A stretch of DNA of 64,000 nt from the NCBI RefSeq assembly GCF_030272615.1, contig NC_081413.1:156989849-157053848 (forward strand). Direction: 5' to 3'. A model generated the notes under the pieces. It saw only the letters and a program-made list of their open reading frames with translations, did not search any database and was not told the origin of the DNA. Of this stretch, positions 36,218 to 47,122 are shown one piece after another. Numbering within the stretch: position 1 is the first letter of the stretch; each line of letters opens with the position of its first letter. The DNA comes from Cryptomeria japonica. Lineage: Eukaryota; Streptophyta; Pinopsida; Cupressales; Cupressaceae. Made by a program: the position numbers and the translations under genes.

Positions 36218-37390
36218 TTTACCGAACTAGGGCTTCCTCAATTATTGTCACCAAATGGGGAAAAGGAAACCAGGGTTTAACCCAGAATCGATAATCCAAC
36301 ATAAAAATGGAAAATTCACAAACTCCCTGAGCTAAGACTACAAAACCTCACAACAATGTTAAATTCCTTTACCAGAAAATTCACACAGTTTATACTATCC
36401 ATCTTTAAAACACAGAGAGGAAGATAATCAACTTACGGATTTGAAAACACTAGAAAAATCTTAATTCCGCATTGAGATAGCTCGCTTAAAACTCCTTCGG
36501 CTCTAAAATTTCCTTCTGCTTTCTCTACATTTCTTCGTAAATCAAAATGATTCTAAAAAAATGCATTTATTTCTATTCTTGAATCAGGCATCACCACATC
36601 ATTCACCATTACTGCTCGTGCAAGTGGAAAATGACTTGAATTCATATTTGAACCAGGTTTAAAACCAGACCATTGATTTCATCCATGGTGGCACATCGCG
36701 TGATCTATATTAGTCAATTTAACATTGACCATCCCTTGTGGAAAATGGTGACATCAAAAGTATGATGCCACACTTCCATCTCATCATCCTTCTCATCTTT
36801 GTTAGCGGCCCCACCATTCAACTTCTCTTCGGCCCACCCAAGATACATGGGATCATCTCGCGACACCGCTATCGTTAATTTTCATGCATTTTCTATTGCA
36901 GGGTAGCGAGAACCATTAGATCTATTTGAACTTTATATCACTAACTCTAGTGTGCACTTCCTCTAGTCACTTAACAACTGAGCATGTTTCCTGATTATGA
37001 TTAAAATATCTTCACTGATTTCAGCATGTGTGGAGAATGGGAACATTAGTAACCTGGCAATTAACACAAATATATCAGCTAGAACAAGAAAAAGGACCCA
37101 ACTAGGAAAATAAAAAATGAGTACTTTAGGAAAAGAAAGAGCCGCCACTTAATAAATGCCTAGGACACAGAAAAAGGCCCCGACAACATACTAAAATTCT
37201 CATGCTAAAATAAAAAGGTAACGCGAGTTTAAAACAGGTTTAGGGGATCTCACCAAGACTTTAGACAAAAACAAAATAAACCCTAAACCCAAAGCCTAAA
37301 ACACAAGGGAAAAAGAGCAAGATAAGGCACAAAAAACCCACCTATCAGCTAAGGCACAAAAATTCGCTAGGTCATTTCAACTGACCATCA
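36218..37390 (-). other. 5' flank of the L0 ORF, probable LTR region, unresolved
   Basis: A minus-strand TTTGGTGACA near 36250 could be a gypsy-type primer site (compare TTTGGTGAAC in G1). TG (plus strand) follows it and CA lies at 37389-37390 before the microsatellite. I could not align this stretch with 9826-10904 by eye, so I do not claim an LTR pair. No gene is visible. Confidence 0.3.
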
Positions 37391-37424
37391 ATATTTATGT
37401 ATGTATACATACATACATATATAC

Positions 37425-37480
<56 letters not shown>

Positions 37481-37864
37481 GTATGTATACATACATAAAT
37501 ATATAGTATACACATGTATATATATGTATACATGTACATATGCATGTATATATATGTACATATATATGTGTGTGTGTACATGTGTATATATATACATATA
37601 CATATGTATGTATATGTGTATATATATATGTGTGTTTGTATATATATAAGTATGTATATGTGTATATATATACACATATACATACATACATATATATACA
37701 TATATACATATATATATATATGTATATATCTGTGTATATATATATGTATGTATATGTGTATATATATAAGTATGTATATGTGTATATATATGTATATGTG
37801 TATATATATACACATGTGTGTGTACATACATACATATGTATGTATATGCATATACATATGTACA
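37391..37864. repeat. 474-bp TA/CATA/TATG microsatellite
   Basis: Long mixed (TA)n, (TACA)n and (TATG)n. Open frames in several phases on both strands consist only of Tyr, Ile, Met, His, Thr, Cys and Val and are not genes. TRG-C begins six bases later. Confidence 0.95.
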
Positions 37865-37869
37865 CGTAT

Positions 37870-38399
37870 TGTTAGGCCCAATATGGAAAGCTAATGTATT
37901 GAGAGGGGAGGGGTGAATCAGTACTTCAAATCCTTTTATCAACAATATCTTCACTGATATGCATAAACCAAAAGCTGTTGTAGCATAACATAAAGCTAAA
38001 ACAAATAAATAACAATCATACATGATTCACTCCATAACACATATATTTTGGTTACGCAGAAACTCTTGGTTAGAGAGAAAAACTGTGGTGGGGATGACAC
38101 CCACAACTTCACTACTGCAATAATAAAGGTTGCTCGGTTAGAGCTACATGTTCAGCTATTTCTGATAGATTACCTTGTTAGGAGTATCAAGATCATTAGA
38201 TCTACCTTGCTAAAGGATTTTACAACACTTATTCTAAATGCTACACCTGGTTAAAGGCTTTACAATTTATAGACTTTGTTAGAGTCTTTTACCCTGTTAA
38301 AGGTTTCTCTTGCAACTTCAAAATATTACAATAAAATCTTTACGAATATCTACAACTTTACATCTGGAATGTTATAGCAGATTCTATGTGCTCAAAATG
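37870..38399 (-). repeat. 3' LTR of TRG-C, truncated
   Basis: 530 bp matching 49462-49990 of the other LTR, including the CTGATTCACCCC motif complement near 37905-37920. Homology ends at 38399, where second-ORF coding begins without a purine tract. Confidence 0.88.
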
Positions 38400-40419
38400 G
38401 CTTGGGAGGCTTGTTGATCCTCGGTAGGTTGCTCGGTAGAGGCAACACTTTGGTCGGTTTCTTTAGCCTCTGTAGTGTCCTTTGGTGTCTCTGAGCTTGC
38501 TGTCTCTGTTGTAACATTTTCAATGCTAGATGGAGCTTGAGAGGTCTATTCTTGAGAAGTACCTTCTCCTGCTGTTGACTTGTGACCTTCTGTGCCTTGT
38601 TCCGTATCCTGAGGGGCCTCGGTTGAAACAGGCTGATTGACCGGAGGATAGGGCTGAACTTGTTCCAAAACTGATTCACTAGATACCAGTTGGGCATAAG
38701 CATTCCCTTCTATCATTTCTTGTTTTGGTGCCTCAGTGTCCATGATATCCTCATCAACTTGTATAGTGTCAGCAGGATCTTGCTCAGTGATATCAGGATC
38801 TTGCTTGGTGACATCAACTATTTCAACTTCAGCTTGCTCACCAACATTCTTGATTTGAAATATTTCCTGCCATTTTTCTTTGGTCTCATTCTCTACATCC
38901 AAGTAAAGGCCATTCATCAATTTCAAGGCTCTTTGCTTGACTAGGAATTTTGTGTGGCAGTTTTTTAGGTGTTCGGTGATCTCATCTACCGACCTGGGAA
39001 AAGATGTACCATACTTCTTTCTCTCATCTATTCCTCTAAGTCCATGGCATACTTCCACCTGTTGTCAATATGCAAATATAATTCATTTGGAAGAGATTTA
39101 GATACTTCCAATGGGACCAATCAAAATTTCAATAGTGTGCAGATGACAACTTCTTCTATTTGTCTCTTTTCATCATTAGATTTGGATTCATATTTTACAT
39201 ATATGAATGATCCAAATCCACCATATTGCTTCAAATTAGCATAAAATTTTTCAACACTATGTACACTTACCTTTGTACTCTTGACAATCTGAAATTTGTT
39301 TTTGTCTTCAGATTCAGTGTCACTAGACTCTTTAGTCAAAATGAGTCTCCGAATAGATTTCTTGTAAGTTTTTGTTACCTTTGGTGTGGCAACATTCTTT
39401 GGTTTCTTGGTGATGCTGTAGATGCTCTTGTGTTAGGTCGCTTTGCTGGAGGAGTCGGTGATACTTTTGATGTATCCTGTTTGTTTCTTTTCAAAACTTT
39501 CCCTTTAGGCAATTCGATGCTCAGTGTTATAGCTTCCTGTTGGGCTTCATATTCCTCTTTGGTGATTACTATAGTGCCCTTGATAGGTGTGGAGGAAGAG
39601 CCTTCTCCAAATTTCTCCGTTAATACCTTGATCATTTTTGTTGCCTTCCTTGTAGCCTTGGGCACTACAATGCTCATTTTTATTTTTTCCTTCACTTCTT
39701 CATATGTTCCATACCTTAGCTCGGTAGCATGCCTTGGTAATGTAAGAAAAGCATCTATCTACTATTGTGTGATGTCAAAATAAATCTCATAACCCATAGG
39801 TGGCAAAGATTGAGTTCTCGGTTCCACAACATTAACATAGCAGTAATCAGTGTCCACTTCAAAACATATGTCATCCTTGTATCTCTACACTAACTTGGGT
39901 GGAATTCTATATCTGTTATGCATCTTCTCCTGAAACTTGCTGAAATAATCATCCATAATATCATTAAAATTATCACCTAGCTTCTTGATGAAGTCATTGG
40001 TTTGATGGGTGATTGGTCGGTGTAGCTCCCAAATAACTTTACCGACTGATGGAAAGAATTTCTCAAAATAGAAAAACATGCATACCAGAAGTGATCCAAA
40101 TTTTAGTGTATTAGCCGAATTGTTCTTCTTTGGCTTCCTTATGGTATTGAGATTCTCAAATAGGTTTTTCAACAATACCTCACATAAATCAATTTTCATG
40201 CCTTTCTTCACAATTTTATATGCTAAGTCAACTGCTACACAGGGTACACTATTTTACCTTTCCGATTGGAAGAAACAATAACCTATTACTCTAATGGCAA
40301 AATTTAGCTCTACATCTGTGACATTGTTCAATTTCAGTCCCCTGCAATCAGATTCTACTCCGGTTAAACTGATCAATTCCTTCTGTGATATCATTTTTTG
40401 AGCTCGGGCATGATCATAA
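38400..40419 (-). pseudogene. TRG-C second ORF, C-terminal part (broken)
   Basis: Continues the frame that stops at 47123 when TRG-D is removed. From 40419 it reads AQKMISQKELISLTGVESD, then NNVTDVELNF, IGYCFFQSER, NSVPC, KIDLCEVLLKNLFENL, LKFGSLLVCMFFYF, FFPSVGKV, in step with TRG-B and TRG-D. Stops at about 40257 and 39885 interrupt. A basic Lys/Thr-rich middle (39695-39375) and a Gln/Glu/Thr/Pro-rich acidic tail (about 38750-38400) follow after frameshifts. The coding runs straight into the truncated LTR, so the helical C-terminus seen in TRG-D is deleted. Confidence 0.78.
40415..40419. repeat. target-site duplication of TRG-D, left copy
   Basis: cataa, repeated exactly at 47123-47127. 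Confidence 0.95.
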
Positions 40420-41298
40420 TGTTGGCATATGGACACTCCAATGAGACATTGTGTGCGATTGAAGGTTTTGTCATTGATGGAAACCTTGCAATCCTCTGGC
40501 ACCGGCAAGACATTATACCAGCTAAGCATTACATAGACAACCTTGCAATCCTATGGCACCGGTAAGACATTATACCGGTAAAGCATTATTCAAACAAGAC
40601 AGTGCACTGGCATCAGCAAGATCAATCTACACTGGCACTGACACAGAAGATGTACACCGGCACAAAAGAGAACATGTATACCGACACAAAGGCCGACAGG
40701 ATTTTTGATATGTAATATTTTGTTTATTATTGTAAGTCGACTTGGAAAATTGTAAAATGACTCTTGTATATAAAAGAGATCATTGTAGACATTTGTAGGA
40801 TATGGATAGGAAGCAAAAATAAATTATAAGGCAGACCTAATGTGCGAATTGTAGGTCAAGGGTATATGTAAAGAACAGAGCAAGAACCGGTACTGAATCT
40901 GGCATTGAAGATGCTATTGTAAAGCAGTATAGAATATTGGATTTGTGTAAATCCTCATTGTAAGTCAGTGTGACTTCTTATTGAGCAGTGAGCTCTAGGA
41001 AGTTGGCCTTCCTGCATGTGCACGCCCCTATTGTAAGTAATATTCTCTTATTGGCCAGTAAGTGAATATTGTGGGTCACAAATTCCACCAAGGTTTTTCC
41101 CACACCGGGTTTCCTCGTTAAACATCTTGTGTTATGGTGTTCTTTTCATGTGGATGTTTTTGATTTTGTTATTTACATTAATTCTTGCATACCGGTATAT
41201 TATTACTTTAAGTTTTGCATATTCAGTTTTAAGAAAATTACATTACCGGTCAGATACTGATTCACCCCCCCCTCTCAGTATCTGTGGGAACCCTAACA
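40420..41298 (+). repeat. 5' LTR of TRG-D
   Basis: 879 bp, TGTTGGCATATG to GGGAACCCTAACA. The last 45 bases hold CTGATTCACCCCCCCCTCTC. It contains two short internal repeats of CTTGCAATCCTATGGCACCG (about 40486 and 40540). Confidence 0.95.
40767..40776 (+). promoter_or_regulatory. TATA box in the TRG-D LTR
   Basis: TATATAAAAG, identical at 46591-46600 in the 3' LTR. An unmutated TATA in both LTRs fits a U3 promoter roughly 350 bp into the LTR. Confidence 0.65.
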
Positions 41299-41312
41299 AT
41301 TGGTATCAGAGC
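41299..41312 (+). promoter_or_regulatory. primer-binding site of TRG-D
   Basis: ATTGGTATCAGAGC directly after the LTR; iMet type, identical to Copia-1 and TRG-B. Confidence 0.95.
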
Positions 41313-41369
41313 TTGGTCCTCTATTTTCAGAAGCCTAACAGCTTGAGGAAGATCTTGACACCGGTAAAG

Positions 41370-42551
41370 ATGGAAAATCTGATGAAGCAACTTGAAGGAG
41401 CTCTTACTGACTATGATGCAGAGAAGTTGAAAAATATTAAATTAGAAGATGATTGAAAAGCAGCTCAGGACATTATTCAGGCACTTCAAGAAAATCTTAC
41501 TGTTACAAGAAATAAGAGAAGAGAACTTTGTGAAAAATTGCAAAATGAGAATGATGAAAAGGAATCACTAAATGATATGATAAGCAAATTGAAACAAGAG
41601 ATCATGACAACAAAAAATGAAATGCAGGATATGACTATGAGATTTTGCAAAGAGATTGAGGACAAAAAGAAGAATGAAGAAGAATTGACCAGAAGACTAA
41701 GTGATGCAGCAAATGAGAACATAAGACTTAGTTATGAAAATAACATGTTGAAAACTGATCTGATGCATACTTAGAATGACTCAAATGAACTAATGAGACA
41801 AAAAGAAATCTTGGAAAGGGAATTGGAAACTGCAAATCAACACAAAGAAAAATTCAAGAAAAGCTCAGAAGAACTCGGTACCTTATTAAAGAATAAAAAA
41901 CCCAAAGGTGACACTTCTGGAATTGGATTTGAAGTTGGGGAAAGCTCTGGTACTACAAATACCCAGGATCACAACAAAGTGGTAAGACCTTCTAATACTT
42001 ACAAATTCAATGGAAAATGCTTTAACTGTAATAAATTTGGTCATAGGGCAAATGAATGTAGATCTAGGAATTATCAAAACATCAATCCTCCCACCAGCCA
42101 ATGCTCCAAATGCAACAAAATTGGTCATAACTCTGAAAATTGCAAAATGAATGTAAGATGTTATGTTTGTGGAAGATTTGGCCATTTATCAAATAAATGC
42201 ATAACACAAATCGGCATAGGTTATGGGAAAGCTATTCAAAAAAATAATGTAACTTGTTATGCATGTAACAAGATTGGTCATATTGCTAAATTTTGTAGAA
42301 GTAAAGGTACACCGGTAGATAACAAAAGCACTAGTTTGAAAGGTAAAGAAAAGGTTGAAGAAGTTAAGCAAGAATTTTCAAAGCAATGGATTAGAAAAGG
42401 TAATCTAAATATTGGGAATACTTCTCCACCGATAGAACCAACAAATGCTCCACCGGTAGGACAATGTGATGCTCCACCGGCAGGACAATATGATGCTCCA
42501 CCGGCAGGACAAAGCAATGCTCCACCGGCAGGATGTTCTTCATCAAATTGA
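41370..42551 (+). pseudogene. TRG-D gag-like ORF, two in-frame stops
   Basis: A 394-codon frame from Met 41370 (MENLMKQLEGAL), 58 bases after the primer site, interrupted only by TGA 41454-41456 and TAG 41772-41774. Residues about 1-170 are a coiled coil (for example KEIEDKKKNEEELTRRL). A GDTSGIGFEVGESSGT linker near residue 190 precedes four intact CCHC knuckles: CFNCNKFGHRANEC, CSKCNKIGHNSENC, CYVCGRFGHLSNKC, CYACNKIGHIAKFC. The tail has an octapeptide repeat (APPxGQxx). The copia N-terminal gag domain is missing. The protein would bind and package element RNA. Two reversions would restore it, so decay is light. Confidence 0.9.
42447..42533 (+). repeat. 24-bp tandem repeat in the TRG-D gag tail
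   Basis: Units start at 42447, 42471, 42495 and 42519 and encode APPVGQCD, APPAGQYD, APPAGQSN and APPAG. The frame is kept. Confidence 0.92.
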
Positions 42552-42857
42552 AGAAAATTATCTTGAGGGTTTGGCAATCAAATGACACATGTGCTATTAT
42601 TCTCTCGGTTAGAGAAAAGAAGTTGAAAATCATACATTATCGACAAATAAAGTTAAGCTAATACATTACCGACAAGCAATTAATGTGGTAGGTAGCAGAA
42701 AAGACTTTATAAAATAAGGTTTTTGGCTCCATTTCATTTCACCGTGAATTCAAACTTTCAGAGAGCGCGAAGATTTCTGAGCTAAGGCATTCCGAGCAAA
42801 GAGGCAAAGCACTTCAGCAATCAATCCAACCAAGGGCAGAAAAAGGTATTTATCATC

Positions 42858-45800
42858 ATGGCATCTTCCTCTGCACCTGAATTCATAGCAAACCCTACAG
42901 TAGTCGAAGTTATAAAACGACCTAGGCCCATGTTTCAGCTAGTTCCCGAGGTAGCTAAGAAAGATGACAACACAGGTGCTTTTTCAAAAATTCCAAAAGG
43001 TGTTGTTTATGCAGAAGACCCTAGAATGTATATTCATTACAACATAGAGGAATTAGGTGATGAAGAAATCAAAAACATGTATAAATCTGTTATATGTGAC
43101 AACTTCGGGAATGTGAAACCTGAACATAAAATTGTTGAAACCCTAGGATTCACTGAAATCCTCTACATTCCTGAATTTCCCAAGGAAGTGGTTAGGATAG
43201 TTTTAAGTAGGGTAAATGGTTCATTCTTTTGGCTTGACTCAGTGCATAAAATCACAAAGGAAGCTGTGAAAGAAGTAATAGGGTTACCTTCCACCGGTAA
43301 CAGACCTGACAAAACCAAGAAGGTCTCCAATGACTTAGTAACAAACTTAACTGGTGCAACATCCGACAAGAGATCATTGAGGGTTAATGATGTGACCGAT
43401 ACAAATGTTAGATTTATTAGCATGATTTTCGGTTACAAAGCAACTCATGCTAATAGGCTTAACTCGGTTTCCAATTTATGCATAAAGAGTGCTTATGACA
43501 TGGTTAAGGACAATGTAAAAATTGATATCTGTGAATGGTTAACGGATGAGTTAATTGACAACTTAGCAAAAATCAAGAAGGATAAGAAAGGAACCTTTAG
43601 ATTTGGAAATCTACTTGTATGTTTAATGCTACATATAACAAACAGGCTCCCAATATAGGCAACAAGGATTTTGGATTTGACATACTGATAGGAAACAATT
43701 ATCTGACTTATTCAACAACATGGGTGAAAATAGAGAAAAGAATATCAATGAGTATTTTCAAGCACTAAAGGTCAAAATGAATAAAAGAATTAGACTATCA
43801 CAGGAAATTGTCGACAAATACAAGGATGACATATGTTTTGTAATAAAAAAGGATGAGATCTGGATGGAAGCAGTCATCCCAAGGACAGTCTAGGTAATAG
43901 AGATGGGGTATGAAACAGATGACCACATAGTGGAGACTTATGCCAAAGCACTTCTGGAAGCCCTCAATGAACCAAAGGAAGAAGTATTTGGTAGTGCTGA
44001 GACCATTGAAAGTCAAATTCAATCTAAAAAGAGAGTGAAAAAGGTTGAGGCATTTGTGAGAAAAGGAACCAGACAAGCAAAAGCCATAAAAGAAGATGTA
44101 TTAAAGAAAACCGACATAACTGAAGATGAATTGGCAGCCCAACAACCTGAAACTCATCTATCACCGGTATGCACTTCCTCAGAAGGAGATATTCCAGCAA
44201 CTTTCAAAAGATTTGTCAGGAAAAGAGACCCCTCACCGGTAACCACTCCTTCACCTAGAAGGACAAGACAAAAGAAACAAGCTGTGAGATCTCCAGTCAG
44301 GAAAGTCACAACTAAGAAGAAACTGACCCCCAAAAAGAAGAAGAAAACAAACACTAACTTGGCCCCTCTTGACATATTACTGAATGAGATCATAGAGGAA
44401 GGAAAATTGAAAAACATAGGGAAAATCTTTTACACCCTATCAGATGATGAGAAAGGAAAAGTTGAAGAGAGTGTCATATTACACATGGACATGTATAAAA
44501 AGTTTTTGTTGCAAGTCCTAAATGAAATTCCTGATGAACTATATAAAAGAATTGAGGCCAGAAGGCAAGGAATAGTTGAGTTGGATAAGAAAATAAAAAT
44601 AGAAAAATTACTTGCAGTATACCCGGTCAACTCTCCTAAGGAAATTGATGATCTGATAGCTCAGGCCAACCGGAGAGTTTTTTCCACTGCACATCGGCAA
44701 ATATCACTAATGGCAGGTAGAGTTACTGAAGTTTCAAAGGAAACAGAAGATGGTTGGGATACATTGTTGGTTGAAAAGGAAAAACAAGAAGAATATAGGA
44801 ATCCCAAGCCCATTCTAGTATATCAAAAGGGCAAAGGGAAAGGTAAAGTTGGTGGACCACCAAGTATCAAGATTAGAGACAACTTACCCCCACCTCCTTT
44901 AAATACTCCATTGGTAAAAACAACAACTACAGAAGATCAACCGACAGCTGAGAGTATGGACACAAAGGATAATAATCCTAATCCCGAAGTCCTGTATACT
45001 ATGAATGTTGATACTCAGAAAATCAACATAGTGGTAGATAAGGATACACCAGATAAATCAGGAAAAATAGAGCAACCGACAGCAGATTCAGAGAAAAAGA
45101 TGGAATCTGGAACACAAACAGAGAAACCAACAGAGTTAAAGGCTCCAGAACAAATGCCACCGGTAAGAAATGATGCAGGAAAACCAATGCTTAAAGAGAT
45201 GGAGACACAAACAGACCTACCAGAGGTCAATACTAGCATGGTCACTTCCACCAGCACTCAGTTTGTTGGATCACCATCAAATGTAACAGAGGTATTGCTT
45301 GAATCTATCAAGAAAATAACTGATTATAGCTCACAAGCTTATAAAGCGATAGATGATTCAATTCCAGTTTTGAAATGAATAGCTCCCAATTGTAATATAG
45401 CCAACAAAGATTCTTTAGGCCAGTTGGATACACTTCGTAAATATATTTCTAAAATTTTGAGCAAACAAAGGTAGAATCTGTAAAGGAAAGTGTAGAAAAA
45501 GAGAAACATAAATTCTTTGAGGAAGGAATAAAGAAGTGTAACAGGGAATTTGACACACTTCTACCGGAACTGTGCAATTTATTGAAAGAGCACAAAACTC
45601 TGTACAAAGACACCTGTAAGATAAACTTTTTAACCATAGATATAGACAAAAAGACGAGCAAGGTGCAGGAAGAGATAAATAAACTTGCAGATAATTTTGT
45701 TAACTCACCTGATGCATTATCTGTTTTTGAGGAAAAGATAACAAATTTTGAGGAAGAATTGCTCAAATTAGAAAGAGAGAAAGAGAAAATAATAAACAAG

Positions 45801-46037
45801 GCAAAACTCTTGATATCTAAACTAAGTCCAAGATTGGACTATTTAGCATCTCTCCGGAAGGAAATCTCAGAGGCACTAACACAGGGAAGTAGAACACTGG
45901 CAGAGCACTTGCAACATCTCATCAGTACAGTATACAGAACTGAGATAGCAATAAAAGATGGTAAGAAGTTTATGGATGGAATAAACTTAATTTTGGGAGA
46001 TATTCTTCAGATAATAACCACCCAACTACAAGGTTGA
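42858..46037 (+). pseudogene. TRG-D second ORF (unknown family)
   Basis: Met 42858 (MASSSAPEFIANPT) starts about 300 bases after gag. The core (to 43658) has YNIEELGDEEIKN, then SRVNGSFFWLDSVHKITKEA, VIGLPSTG, LTGATSDKRS, FGYKATHANRLNSV, DICEWLTDELIDNLAKIKKD. Two frameshifts lie at about 43640-43720; the frame then reads INEYFQALKVKMNKRIRLSQ, hits TAG 43891-43893, and runs 43894-45378 with a basic Lys/Arg/Pro middle and a Thr/Gln/Glu-rich stretch. After a TGA and a frameshift, 45582-46037 is a helical, coiled-coil C-terminus ending LQIITTQLQG. Intact length is about 1050 residues. It stands where pol would be. No catalytic motif is recognised. It is conserved with TRG-B and TRG-C, which argues it was once under selection. 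Confidence 0.85.
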
Positions 46038-46230
46038 GGTTATGAATTGGTACAACTACAAAATCTACTAACCTTTGTCATTGATGCCAAAGGGGGAGTA
46101 GTAGGATGAGAAAATTCAAAGCACAGGGATCACATGCTCAGGGGGAGCTCTCACATTTTTGGTAACATTTTTTGGTCTATACATTTTTGGATATCTTTTT
46201 GAAATTTCTCATGAGTGTCGCCATCAATGC

Positions 46231-46243
46231 CAAAGGGGGAGAT
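46231..46243 (+). promoter_or_regulatory. polypurine tract of TRG-D
   Basis: CAAAGGGGGAGAT preceded by CATCAATGC, directly before the 3' LTR; the same as Copia-1 and TRG-B. A second CAAAGGGGGAG occurs at about 46090 and a GGGGGAG at about 46142, upstream of the functional-position copy. Confidence 0.93.
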
Positions 46244-47122
46244 TGTTGGCATATGGACACTCCAATGAGACATTGTGTGTGATTGATGGTTTTGTCATTG
46301 ATGGCAACCTTGCAATCCTATGGCACCGACAAGACATTATACTGGCTAAGCATTACACAGGCAACCTTGCAATCCTATGGCATCGACAAGACATTATACC
46401 GGCAAAGAATTATTCAAACAAGACAGTGCACCGACATCAGCAAGATCAATCTACACCGGCATCGGCACATAAGATGTACACCGGCACAGAAGAGAACATG
46501 TATACTAGCACAGAGGCCGACATGATTTTTGATATGTAATATTTTGTTTATTATTGTAAGCCGACTTGGCAAATTGTAAAATGACTCTTGTATATAAAAG
46601 AGATCATTGTAGACATTTGTAGGATATGGATAGGAAGCAAAAATAAATTATAAGGCAGACCTAATGTGTGAATTGTAGGTCAAGGGTATATGTAAAGAAC
46701 AGAGCAAGAACCGGTACTGAATCTGGCATTGAAGATGTTATTGTAAAGCAGTACCGAATATTGGATTTGTGTAAATCCTCATTGTAAGTTAGTGTGACTT
46801 CTTATTGAGCAGTGAGCTCTAGGTAGTTGGCCTTCTTGCATGTGCAGGCCCCAATTGTAAGTAATATTCTCTTATTGGCCAGTAAGTGAATATTGTGGGT
46901 CACAAATCCCACCGAGGTTTTTCCCACACCGGGTTTCCTCGTTAAACATCTTGTGTTATGGTGTTCTTTTCATGTGGATGTTTTTGATTTTGTTATTTAC
47001 ATTAATTCTTGCATACCGGTATACTGTTACTTTAAGTTCTGCATATTTAGTTTTAAGAAAATTACATTACCGGTCAGATACTGATTCACCCCCCCCTCTC
47101 AGTATCTGTGGGAACCCTAACA
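46244..47122 (+). repeat. 3' LTR of TRG-D
   Basis: 879 bp. It differs from the 5' LTR mostly by C/T and G/A changes, many at CG sites. Followed by cataa (47123-47127). Confidence 0.95.

Larger units (their letters stand above)
40420..47122 (+). mobile_element. TRG-D, structurally complete non-autonomous LTR retrotransposon
   Basis: A 6703-bp unit: 5' LTR (40420-41298), primer site (41299), gag (41370-42551), second ORF (42858-46037), purine tract (46231-46243), 3' LTR (46244-47122), with cataa on both sides. Both LTRs are 879 bp with no indels and about 44 substitutions by my hand count. There is no protease, integrase, RT or RNase H. It is inserted in the second ORF of its relative TRG-C in the opposite orientation. 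It is the reference copy for the family. Confidence 0.95.

Noticed and set aside
37262-37300. TAAACCCTAAACCC resembling the plant telomere repeat
   Set aside because: Only about two units, in ordinary A-rich sequence.
37388-38023. Open frames of 80-210 codons on both strands
   Set aside because: They come from the TA/CATA/TATG microsatellite; composition is only a few residue types and all phases are open.
42278-42633. Minus-strand ORFs with PAGGA and LPVEH repeats
   Set aside because: Reverse readings of the 24-bp repeat in the TRG-D gag.
27466-43893. Stop codons at nearly the same place in the second ORF of TRG-B (27470) and TRG-D (43891), as if a read-through or stop-start signal
   Set aside because: They differ by one codon position and by stop type (TAA, TAG), and TRG-C has sense codons there.
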